From an uncultured Armatimonadota bacterium (GTDB lineage Bacteria; Armatimonadota; Fimbriimonadia; Fimbriimonadales; Fimbriimonadaceae): a DNA stretch of 64,000 bases. Of this stretch, positions 27,295 to 34,249 are shown in pieces. Position 1 is the first letter of the stretch. Each line of letters opens with the position of its first letter. The position numbers and the translations under genes were made by a program. The notes under the pieces are model-generated. The model did no database searches. It had not been told where the DNA came from and saw nothing but the letters and a program-made list of their open reading frames with translations. The stretch lies in the NCBI GenBank assembly GCA_903927025.1, contig CAIYLG010000062.1:93000-156999 (forward strand), read 5' to 3'.

Positions 27295-28173
27295 TTACTT
27301 GTACTCGGTGAAGAAGCCGGAAGCTGCAGCTGCCTGGCGATCTGCCTGAGTAGTCTTCTGACCGGTGAGGTCATTCGTGGTGAGGTAGCTGGCCCAGTCG
27401 TCGCCGGTTGGATCCTGGGTGCGAAGAGTGGCGTTGTATGCCTTGCTCTTTGCGTGGCCATCAGCCCATACGAACGCGACCTGCTTGCCTACGGCATGGA
27501 TTGGACCATTGCCTGCTGCAGGGCAAGTTGCCGAGCTGGCTCCGTTGGCGGTCATGCACCAGCCGTTGTACTGGTTGCCTGCGGTAGGACCGCCGAGAGC
27601 TCCGTAGAACGTTCCCCAGTCCCAAGGCATATCGTTCCACTGTGCGCGGCTCGGAGTGATGAGGATGGTGCCTGCAACATCCTGAACTGCCGACAGGTTG
27701 CTCTGTCCGTTCTTGTCATCGTTGCCGAATGCGCAAGCGCCGTCTGCAAAGCCGACGATGGAAGTGTTGACTGCCCAAACGCTTGGGAGGGTGGAGTTAG
27801 GAACACCGCCGCCGCCGTCTGCGAATGTCCAGTAGGTCTTCTCCTGGAAAGTGTTGGTTGGGTCGGAGATGATTCCGTTGCTCTTAGCAAGGTAAGGGTT
27901 CAGAGCCCATCGCCAGTTGTAGAACTCGCCTGAGATGGAGCCCCAGTCGCAAGATGGCTCAGCTGGGAAGCCGAAGTACGACTTGACGACGTTGTCGTCG
28001 TTGTCGTTCATGTACATCTGGCTTGCCAGAGAAATCTGCTTTGCGTTGCTGAGGGCGACGGTCTTCTTAGCAGCCAGCTTTGCCTGTGCAAAAACCGGGA
28101 AAAGGATAGCGGCCAAGATCGCAATGATAGCGATAACGACTAGAAGTTCAATGAGAGTAAATGCCTTTCGCAT
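27295..28173 (-). CDS. type II secretion/type IV pilus-like pseudopilin
   Basis: 292 residues. The N-terminal prepilin motif ([19 protein letters not shown], with Glu5 of the mature form) is cut by a prepilin peptidase. [21 protein letters not shown] forms the long pilin helix. The globular C-terminal domain ends with [14 protein letters not shown], the H-x9-DG-type signature common in Planctomycetota and Armatimonadota pseudopilins. It is probably assembled in an envelope filament or used as a surface protein. It begins 6 bases after the LacI regulator stop, so it may be read with it. The good Shine-Dalgarno (AGGAGG) lies 14 bases upstream, rather far. Confidence 0.9.
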   Translation of the reverse strand: MRKAFTLIELLVVIAIIAILAAILFPVFAQAKLAAKKTVALSNAKQISLASQMYMNDNDDNVVKSYFGFPAEPSCDWGSISGEFYNWRWALNPYLAKSNGIISDPTNTFQEKTYWTFADGGGGVPNSTLPSVWAVNTSIVGFADGACAFGNDDKNGQSNLSAVQDVAGTILITPSRAQWNDMPWDWGTFYGALGGPTAGNQYNGWCMTANGASSATCPAAGNGPIHAVGKQVAFVWADGHAKSKAYNATLRTQDPTGDDWASYLTTNDLTGQKTTQADRQAAAASGFFTEYK

Positions 28174-28179
28174 GAGAAG

Positions 28180-29196
28180 TTATTTGTCCTCCTGTGGACA
28201 GGATGTGGAAGCTCTAACAATGAGCTCAGTTTCGAATAGAAAGCCATCGGGACGCACCTGCGTATCGATGTAATTGACGAGTGCTGACATCGCGGCGGCG
28301 CCAATCTCGGTGAGAGGCTGACGAACCGACGTGATCGGTGGATAAAAAGAAGATGTAATCGGCGAGTTGTCAAATCCAACTACGCTGAGGTCGCGTGGAA
28401 TCTGGAGACCGAGTTCCGCAGCTGCCTTGCACAGACCCAAGGCGCTTTCGTCGTTCCCGCAGAACACCGCGGTAGGACGATCAGTTGATGCGAGAAGTTT
28501 CAATCCGCTCTCGTAGCCGCCTGTGTGCGTAAAGTCTCCGACAACAACCCACTCAGGTCGCACGATGAGGCTATGGTCGCTCATAGCGGAATTAAACGCA
28601 TCAAGACGCTCAATCCCGTCGTCCATGCCCTGCGAACCTGCAACGTGGGCGATTTTGGTGTGGCCCAGTTCCACAAGGTGGGTGACGGCTTTATGAACTC
28701 CGCTTCGGTTTTCGCATCCGTAGCTTGGAACGTTGCGGTCATCATGCGACGTGACCACAACCGGAATTTCGGTACCAACTAGTTCGATTGCGTTCGACTC
28801 CCGGCGCGGGGCCAGGAAAATCAACCCATCCGCTCGGCCATCCAGCAGCGTATCCGCGAACGCCTCCGGTTTGTTGATGTCATATCTTGTGTAGATGATC
28901 ACATCGTGGGAGAGGATCTCCGCGGTGTTGAGGATGCCGTTGAGAACACCCTGGAAGTAGGGAGTTAAGGCGAGGTTGATGCTTGCCTCGGTGGGAACAA
29001 CTCCAATCGTGTGGCTTCGGCGAGTGATCAGCGAACGGGCGATCCGGTTCGGCCGGTAGTTCAGTTCCTTCGCCGTCTCCAGGACGCGCTGCTTGACGTC
29101 GTCAGGAACGGGGCGAGGTCCGCCGTTAAGGGCATAGCTAACCGTACTCGTGCTGATGCTCAGCTTGCGTGCTATATCCTTGATCGTCGCTGCCAT
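28180..29196 (-). CDS. LacI-family transcriptional regulator
   Basis: 338 residues. Helix-turn-helix at the N-terminus (TIKDIARKLSISTSTVSYAL, hinge helix NRIARSL), then the periplasmic-binding-protein-like domain with TIGVVPTEASI, DGLIFLAPRRES and SVVGFDNSPITSSFYPPIT. Such proteins repress sugar catabolic genes and release DNA on binding a sugar. The promoter region contains two palindromes of the LacI-type, so it probably represses itself. Neighbouring hydrolase genes at 22-25 kb are candidate targets, but no matching operator was found there by eye. Confidence 0.92.
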   Translation of the reverse strand: MAATIKDIARKLSISTSTVSYALNGGPRPVPDDVKQRVLETAKELNYRPNRIARSLITRRSHTIGVVPTEASINLALTPYFQGVLNGILNTAEILSHDVIIYTRYDINKPEAFADTLLDGRADGLIFLAPRRESNAIELVGTEIPVVVTSHDDRNVPSYGCENRSGVHKAVTHLVELGHTKIAHVAGSQGMDDGIERLDAFNSAMSDHSLIVRPEWVVVGDFTHTGGYESGLKLLASTDRPTAVFCGNDESALGLCKAAAELGLQIPRDLSVVGFDNSPITSSFYPPITSVRQPLTEIGAAAMSALVNYIDTQVRPDGFLFETELIVRASTSCPQEDK

Positions 29197-29203
29197 AGGG
29201 ACT

Positions 29204-29228
29204 GAAAACGTTTCGCGAATCGTTTCGC
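29204..29228. promoter_or_regulatory. tandem palindromic operators for the LacI regulator
   Basis: GAAAACGTTTC (29204-29214) and GCGAATCGTTTCGC (29215-29228) are adjacent imperfect palindromes of the LacI/CcpA type, 8-32 bases upstream of the start codon and downstream of the -10. Binding here would block transcription, so autorepression is likely. Confidence 0.6.
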
Positions 29229-29243
29229 TTGCGTTAGGGGCAC

Positions 29244-29249
29244 ATTATA
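29244..29249 (-). promoter_or_regulatory. -10 element of the LacI gene
   Basis: Minus-strand TGTATAATG is a consensus extended -10; the best -35 at 17 bases is the weak TGGCAT. The expected leader is about 40 nt and carries the palindromes. The other bases up to 29431 show no gene. Confidence 0.55.
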
Positions 29250-29431
29250 CAACAAGGTTTTCCAAGATGCCACCTGTCCTCAAAAAATGGGAATATCTCT
29301 AATTTTTACGAGGGCCCTTAGGTTCAATCGAGTCTAGAGGACGTTGTAACTGAACCGCCAGCTTGATATTCAGACCTGCCCAGCCATCGGCCACAATCAC
29401 TCTTCTTGCACCATTTTCCGCACTAGACGCC

Positions 29432-29854
29432 ATGCTGCTGATTTCAACGACCCACCAACCTGCAACCGACCTCGGGTACTTGCTCTATAAAAATCCCGAG
29501 CGCAACTTTTCGGATGACGTCTCGTTCGGCAAAGTACATGTCGTCTATCCAGAAGCAACAGAAGGCCGAACAACAGCGGCCGTGCTTCTTGAAGTTGATT
29601 CGGTGCAGATCGTACGCAGGGGAAGGCATGGGTATGGGTCGCTTGCAAACTACGTAAATGACCGACCCTATGCGGCAAGCTCCTTCCTAAGCGTCGCCAT
29701 CGCGGAGGTTTTCGGCACCGCAATGTCCGGTAAGAGCAAAGAGCGGCAGGCGCTGGCGGAGACCGCGATCCCGTTGGAAATTCGTGTCCCTGTGCTCACC
29801 TGCCGTGCAGGGATTGATCGACTATCCAGACTATTTGAACCTCTCGGCTACTAG
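29432..29854 (+). CDS. hen1: Hen1 N-terminal domain, ended by an in-frame TAG
   Basis: 140 residues from the ATG at 29432; an upstream TTG at 29363 adds unlikely residues. The sequence matches the N-terminal domain of bacterial Hen1: STTHQPATDLGYLLYKNPER, FGKVHVVYPEA, YVNDRPYAASSFLSVAI and LEIRVPVLTCR, ending LFEPLGY. In characterised systems this domain binds Pnkp and activates its ligase. It stops at a TAG in the same frame as the methyltransferase that follows, with no base lost or gained: the spacing from GY to LDEEFPEWG equals that of intact Hen1 (as I remember the family). So this is either a nonsense mutation, an error, readthrough, or a real split. Confidence 0.88.
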   Translation: MLLISTTHQPATDLGYLLYKNPERNFSDDVSFGKVHVVYPEATEGRTTAAVLLEVDSVQIVRRGRHGYGSLANYVNDRPYAASSFLSVAIAEVFGTAMSGKSKERQALAETAIPLEIRVPVLTCRAGIDRLSRLFEPLGY

Positions 29855-30829
29855 GTGTCAGTCAACCAAACCGCCCTTGATGAGGAATTTCCAGAATGGG
29901 GACCAACCCCGTACGTAGACCTCACCCTGAGAGGCACTGTCCTCCTCAGGGATGCGCTTCGTCATCTCTATCTGCTCCTGCCGGTGCTGGACAGCAAGAA
30001 GCACTACTATCTGGATAGACAGGAAGTGGACAAGATTCTCACAAAGGGCGAAGGTTGGCTGGCAAGCCATCCCGAGCGAGACTGGATCGTCAGATCTGCA
30101 CTTGGACGCAAGCCGTCGCTGGTTCGCGAGGCTCTGGAGCAGCTGGCCAACGTGGAGGACTCGCTGGAGTCCGAGAACAACGCGGTCGATGAGGCGTTTG
30201 TGGAGCCTCTGGCAACGGAAATACTTCCACCTCGAAAGCAGTCACTTCATCGGACGCGTCATCAAAGGGTTATCGAGAAAGTTCAGGAATTCAAACCCAA
30301 AACGGTGGTCGATTTAGGTTGTGGTGAGGGGGGCCTGATCAGAGACCTCATCAAGGTTCAGGGAATCGAACGGATCCTAGGGATGGACGTGAGCTACTTT
30401 GTACTGGAGAAGGCGATGCGCCAGCTTCGGCTTGAGGATGCGGGCCCTCGCATTCAGGAGAGGGTCCAACTTATCCATGGCAGCCTGATGTATCGGGATG
30501 CGCGCATTGAGGGTTTCGACCTTTGCACGATTGTCGAAGTCATCGAACACCTCGATCCGCCGCGACTGAGCGCATTTGAGCGGGTTGTCTTCGAATACGC
30601 CAAGCCCAAGACCATTCTGTTGACCACTCCAAACCGTGAATACAACGCCGTTTACGAAATAGAGCGTCTTCGCCACGATGACCATCGATTCGAGTGGAAC
30701 CGCGACGAGTTCCTCAATTGGGCGAATGGGATCGCGAGCCGATTCGGCTTCAAGGTGACTATCGAAGGAATCGGAGACGAGCATCCAGAGTTTGGATGCC
30801 CAAGCCAGATGGCGGTGTTCACCCAGTGA
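29855..30829 (+). CDS. hen1: Hen1 C-terminal part: RNA 3'-terminal 2'-O-methyltransferase
   Basis: 324 residues if initiated at the GTG that directly follows the TAG. It begins with the linker region (LDEEFPEWGPTPYVDLTLRG, GEGWLASHPERDWIV) and continues with the methyltransferase: VVDLGCGEGGLIRDL, metal-binding EVIEHLDPPRLSAFE, and HDDHRFEWNRDEFLNWA. Hen1 methylates the 2'-OH at the 3' end of cleaved RNA before sealing, making the repaired RNA immune to the same ribotoxin. The stop overlaps the pnkp start (GTGA). The upstream TAG is the only defect seen in the full 466-codon hen1. Confidence 0.9.
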   Translation: MSVNQTALDEEFPEWGPTPYVDLTLRGTVLLRDALRHLYLLLPVLDSKKHYYLDRQEVDKILTKGEGWLASHPERDWIVRSALGRKPSLVREALEQLANVEDSLESENNAVDEAFVEPLATEILPPRKQSLHRTRHQRVIEKVQEFKPKTVVDLGCGEGGLIRDLIKVQGIERILGMDVSYFVLEKAMRQLRLEDAGPRIQERVQLIHGSLMYRDARIEGFDLCTIVEVIEHLDPPRLSAFERVVFEYAKPKTILLTTPNREYNAVYEIERLRHDDHRFEWNRDEFLNWANGIASRFGFKVTIEGIGDEHPEFGCPSQMAVFTQ

Positions 30830-33345
30830 AGCTTCAAATCCCAGAATTCTCGCTTGTCGTGCTGATCGGCACCACCGGTTCGGGCAAGTCCAGCTTCGCG
30901 CGAAAGCACTTTCTGCAAACTCAGGTCCTCAGCAGCGATACCTATCGCGGTTTTCTCAGCGATGACGAGAACGATCAGACGATCACTCCTCATGCGTTTG
31001 AGGCACTGCATTACATGCTGGGCAAGAGGCTGCAACTTGGTCGGCTCACTGTCGTGGACGCCACAAACGTCCAGGCCGCTAATCGCAAATCTCTGACCGC
31101 CATCGCTTCAAAGTGGCATGCCCTCAAGGTCGCAATCATCCTGGACGTGCCCGAGCGAACCTGTGCTGACCGAAACCAAGAGCGTGCCGATCGTGCCTTT
31201 GGGCCCCACGTTCTGCGCAACCAGCGGAACGATCTGAGGCGCACATTCTCTGAGATCAAGCGCGAGGGTTTCCACAAGATTTATATCCTGAAGCCGGAAG
31301 ATATTGAGTCTGCCGAATTGGTTACAGAGCGCATCTGGAGCCGAAGATTGGACGAGCATGGCCCCTTCGACATCGTCGGGGACGTGCACGGCTGCCTGGC
31401 CGAGCTCCAGGAATTGGTTGGCAAACTTGGCTACGAAGGCGACGAGAGCTGGTCCCACCCGACAGGACGCAAACTCTTCTTCGTAGGCGACTTGGTCGAC
31501 CGCGGACCCGATTCCACGAGAGTTCTGCGGCGTGTGATGAAGACTGTACAGGAGGGCAACGCTTTCTGCGTGCCCGGAAATCACGACGTCAAACTTGCTA
31601 AGGCGCTGTCCGGATCAAAGGTAAATCTCAGCCACGGCCTGGAGCAGACGATGGCGCAATTGGCGGAAGAGACGCCGGAGTTCCGCCTGGAGGTTGCTCA
31701 GTTTATTGATAGCCTTGTCAGCCATGCATTGCTGGATGGCGGAAACCTCTGCGTTGCCCATGCCGGGCTCCGAGAAGAGATGCAGGGACGCGGCTCCAAA
31801 GTCGTGCGCGAATTCGCCCTTTATGGCGAGACCACCGGAGAAATTGACGAGTTTGGCCTCCCTGTCCGCTATCAATGGGCAAAGGACTACCGCGGAAAGG
31901 CGCTCGTGGTGTTTGGACATACCCCGGTCCCGAGCGCCGAGTTCTTCAACAACACCATTGATCTCGACACCGGATGCTGCTTCGGTGGCAAGCTGACTGC
32001 CCTCCGCTACCCTGAGAGAGAAGTCGTCAGCGTGCCTGCCCTTGCGACCTATGCGGAGCCGGTGCGTTCCATTCAGGCTCAGGCGGTTCCGGTGGTTGAC
32101 GACCTGCTGGACATCTCGGATGTCATAGGACGGAGAGGCATTGAATCTCGGCTTGACGGAAGAATCACCATCCGAGAGGAAAACGCAATCGCGGCACTGG
32201 AGGTGATGTCTCGCTTCGCCGCGGATCCACGTTGGCTTATCTACCTTCCCCCCACGATGTCCCCTTGCGAAACATCGAACCGAGATGGATTCCTCGAGTA
32301 CCCAACTCAGGCTCTCGACTACTATCGCGGAGCTCGCGTAGAGTCCGTGGTGTGTGAGGAGAAGCACATGGGGTCCCGTGCAGTTGCCGTCGTGTGCAGG
32401 GATGCCGAGACAGCATTCAAGAGGTTCCGGGTAGATACCGGCGAAACTGGAATCGTGACCACCCGAACCGGTCGACGCTTCTTTGACGACTCAGTTCTTG
32501 AAGCAGAGATCCTTCGCCGCATCGCAAGCGCATGCGAGGCGAGTGGGGTATTCGATCGCTTGTCTTCACCCTGGCTCCTCATCGACTTGGAGCTGATGCC
32601 GTGGTCGGCAAAGGCCGTCGGTCTTCTGCGCGAGCAGTACGCACCTGTCGCCGCGTCGGCCTCCACGCAGGCGAGCGTCCTCTCGGAGGTCGCCGCGAAA
32701 TTAGCTTCACGGGGGCTGGACAGTGAAGGAACATACGCAGAAATGGCGGCGGGACGGAAGGCCACGTCCGAAGCTTTTCGGGCCGCCTATCGGCGGTACT
32801 GCTGGAGCGTCGGCTCAATCGACGACCTCAAACTGGCTCCCTTTCACCTGCTCGCCAGTGAGGGCAAAGTCCACACCGATATGACCCATCAGTGGCACAT
32901 GGGAATCCTTGCCGATCTCTGCGATGCGGACACTTCCCTGTTCCGCAAGACTCCCTACCGAATGGTTTCACTCGAATCGGAGACTGAGGTTCAAGACTTA
33001 TGCGCCTGGTGGGAGAGCCTGGTGGCCGCAGGTGGCGAAGGCATGGTCGTGAAGCCGATGGACTTCATGGTGCGCACCGCCCGTAGCTTCATCCAGCCCG
33101 CAGTCAAGTGCCGGGGCCCCGAATACCTGCGACTGATATATGGGCCGGAGTATCTGGAGCCTCAAAACCTTCAGCGTCTGCGAACCCGGAGCCTATCCCG
33201 GAAGCGAGCCCTCGCCCGGTCTGAGTTCAGCCTGGGAATCGAAGCGATGGAGCGATTCGTCCAAGGCGAATCCCTCCGCCGAGTCCACGAATGCGTCTTC
33301 GGGATCCTCGCCTTAGAAAGCGAGCCGGTCGATCCGCGGCTCTGA
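30826..33345 (+). CDS. pnkp: polynucleotide kinase-phosphatase-ligase Pnkp
   Basis: 839 residues from the GTG at 30826 (overlapping hen1 by GTGA). Three enzymes in one chain: a 5'-OH polynucleotide kinase (P-loop GTTGSGKSS, residues 15-23), a metallophosphatase that clears 2',3'-cyclic phosphate (GDVHGC near 185, GDLVDRGPDS near 222, GNHDVKL near 251), and a nucleotidyltransferase ligase (EEKHMGSRAV with likely AMP-acceptor Lys513, and a late EGMVVKP). With Hen1 it repairs RNA such as tRNA cut by ribotoxins. Length fits the family (about 850-870). All catalytic motifs look intact, even though hen1 is interrupted. tRNA-Ala follows 39 bases downstream. Confidence 0.95.
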   Translation: MKLQIPEFSLVVLIGTTGSGKSSFARKHFLQTQVLSSDTYRGFLSDDENDQTITPHAFEALHYMLGKRLQLGRLTVVDATNVQAANRKSLTAIASKWHALKVAIILDVPERTCADRNQERADRAFGPHVLRNQRNDLRRTFSEIKREGFHKIYILKPEDIESAELVTERIWSRRLDEHGPFDIVGDVHGCLAELQELVGKLGYEGDESWSHPTGRKLFFVGDLVDRGPDSTRVLRRVMKTVQEGNAFCVPGNHDVKLAKALSGSKVNLSHGLEQTMAQLAEETPEFRLEVAQFIDSLVSHALLDGGNLCVAHAGLREEMQGRGSKVVREFALYGETTGEIDEFGLPVRYQWAKDYRGKALVVFGHTPVPSAEFFNNTIDLDTGCCFGGKLTALRYPEREVVSVPALATYAEPVRSIQAQAVPVVDDLLDISDVIGRRGIESRLDGRITIREENAIAALEVMSRFAADPRWLIYLPPTMSPCETSNRDGFLEYPTQALDYYRGARVESVVCEEKHMGSRAVAVVCRDAETAFKRFRVDTGETGIVTTRTGRRFFDDSVLEAEILRRIASACEASGVFDRLSSPWLLIDLELMPWSAKAVGLLREQYAPVAASASTQASVLSEVAAKLASRGLDSEGTYAEMAAGRKATSEAFRAAYRRYCWSVGSIDDLKLAPFHLLASEGKVHTDMTHQWHMGILADLCDADTSLFRKTPYRMVSLESETEVQDLCAWWESLVAAGGEGMVVKPMDFMVRTARSFIQPAVKCRGPEYLRLIYGPEYLEPQNLQRLRTRSLSRKRALARSEFSLGIEAMERFVQGESLRRVHECVFGILALESEPVDPRL

Positions 33346-33384
33346 CGTTCAGTTTGAACTCCCCTTGGGTATTCTTGAATTCAC

Positions 33385-33460
33385 GGGGATATAGCTCAGC
33401 TGGGAGAGCGCTGCAATCGCACTGCAGAGGTCGTCGGTTCGATCCCGATTATCTCCACCA
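33385..33460 (+). tRNA. tRNA-Ala (anticodon CGC), CCA encoded
   Basis: 76 nt folding as a full cloverleaf: acceptor GGGGATA / TATCTCC (one G-T pair), D-arm GCTC-AGCTGGGA-GAGC, anticodon stem CTGCA / TGCAG with loop ATCGCAC (anticodon CGC, reading GCG), T-arm GTCGG-TTCGATC-CCGAT, discriminator A and genomic CCA. A TATTCT 9 nt upstream is a possible -10. Its 3' 27 nt plus 15 flanking bases are repeated 124 bp downstream. Confidence 0.93.
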
Positions 33461-33475
33461 ACTTCCCGCCAACCA
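33434..33475 (+). repeat. 42-bp direct repeat, copy 1 (tRNA-Ala 3' end)
   Basis: Spans the T-arm, acceptor 3' strand and CCA of tRNA-Ala and the next 15 bases. It is identical over 42 bp to 33558-33599. Duplication of a tRNA 3' end is the classic footprint of a tRNA-targeting integrase (attachment site). Confidence 0.9.
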
Positions 33476-33557
33476 GGAGAGCGTCCCGATTCACATCGGG
33501 AAGGTCGTCGGTTTGGAGCAAAGCGACATCCCGCCGCAGGGAAAAGAGCGTAGCGAA
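33476..33557 (+). other. degenerate tRNA-like segment between the repeats
   Basis: This 82-bp stretch begins with GGAGAGCG, then a hairpin TCCCGA-TTCACA-TCGGGA, then GGTCGTCGGTT (33503-33513), in the order D-arm, anticodon arm, T-arm. The same blocks occur in tRNA-Ala at 33403 and 33429. The loop TTCACA recalls a Val(CAC) anticodon loop, but the loop size is wrong and the T-arm decays. It is probably a tRNA pseudogene. Confidence 0.5.
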
Positions 33558-33599
33558 TCGGTTCGATCCCGATTATCTCCACCAACTTCCCGCCAACCA
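33558..33599 (+). repeat. 42-bp direct repeat, copy 2
   Basis: Exact copy of 33434-33475, without a functional tRNA 5' half next to it. It lies 43 bases before the start of the following acetyltransferase. Confidence 0.9.
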
Positions 33600-33629
33600 T
33601 CCAGATTGCCTCCGCTGGCAAGGTCCCAG

Positions 33630-33635
33630 TAAGCT
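33630..33635 (+). promoter_or_regulatory. -10 hexamer of a probable leaderless promoter (GNAT gene 2)
   Basis: TAAGCT ends 7 nt before the ATG at 33643; no Shine-Dalgarno lies between. Confidence 0.4.
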
Positions 33636-33642
33636 CACGTCA

Positions 33643-34125
33643 ATGCTTATCCGCCCAGCAACGGCTCTCGATGAGGGGGACATCTGGAGTATTCTTGAGC
33701 CCGTTATTCGGGAAGGAGAATTCTTCGCTTATCCGCGAGACCTTGCCCTTTCCAAACTTCCTGGGCTCTGGCACGGGCCTGGACGAGAGGTCTTTGTCGC
33801 CGAGATCGATGGACAGATTGTTGGAACCTTTTACATCAAAGCCAACCAAGCGGGCGGCGGAGCCCACGTGGCAAACGGCGGCTATGCAACGGCACGAGAG
33901 AGCCGAGAAAAGGGTGTTGCAAGGGAGATGTGCCTCTACTCCCTTGAACTCGCCAAGCAACGGGGCTTCAAGGCCATGCAGTTCAACTTCGTCGTCAGTT
34001 CAAACGAAAGAGCGGTGAGCTTATGGCAGTCCCTCGGATTCAATATCGTCGGAACGTTACCGAACGCCTTCGAACGTCCGAATGGCACCGAAGTCGATGT
34101 GTTCGTCATGCACCGCTGCCTTTAG
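33643..34125 (+). CDS. GNAT acetyltransferase
   Basis: 160 residues. The fold is shown by LIRPATALDEGDIWSIL, FVAEIDGQIVGTFYIK, the acetyl-CoA loop RESREKGVAREMCLYSLE (around residues 86-103) and FVVSSNERAVSLWQSLGF, with the C-terminal GTEVDVFVMHRCL. The family acetylates amines on small molecules or proteins; the substrate is unknown. It lies alone between the tRNA repeat and the DUF5107 gene and has its own -10. Confidence 0.88.
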   Translation: MLIRPATALDEGDIWSILEPVIREGEFFAYPRDLALSKLPGLWHGPGREVFVAEIDGQIVGTFYIKANQAGGGAHVANGGYATARESREKGVAREMCLYSLELAKQRGFKAMQFNFVVSSNERAVSLWQSLGFNIVGTLPNAFERPNGTEVDVFVMHRCL

Positions 34126-34249
34126 CATCGCGAAGGCGCTTCTTTTGAGGAGACAGCCACCGAATTCCATCCCGGAATGCCGCCAGTTCTAACCCAAGCG
34201 GTCCAACCTCGGACAAGCGACTTTGCCGCACAAAAATCCATAATCTCCC

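Noticed and set aside
29363..29431. Upstream TTG start for hen1
   Set aside because: The Hen1 family begins at MLLISTTH; the 23 added residues are not conserved-looking and start on TTG.
29852..29854. Genome-wide recoding of TAG as an amino acid
   Set aside because: Other complete genes here end in TAG at the expected C-terminus, for example mqnA, so TAG works as a stop.
31615..32367. 250-codon minus-strand frame opposite pnkp
   Set aside because: It is a shadow of the phosphatase-ligase coding region; no start signal or domain.
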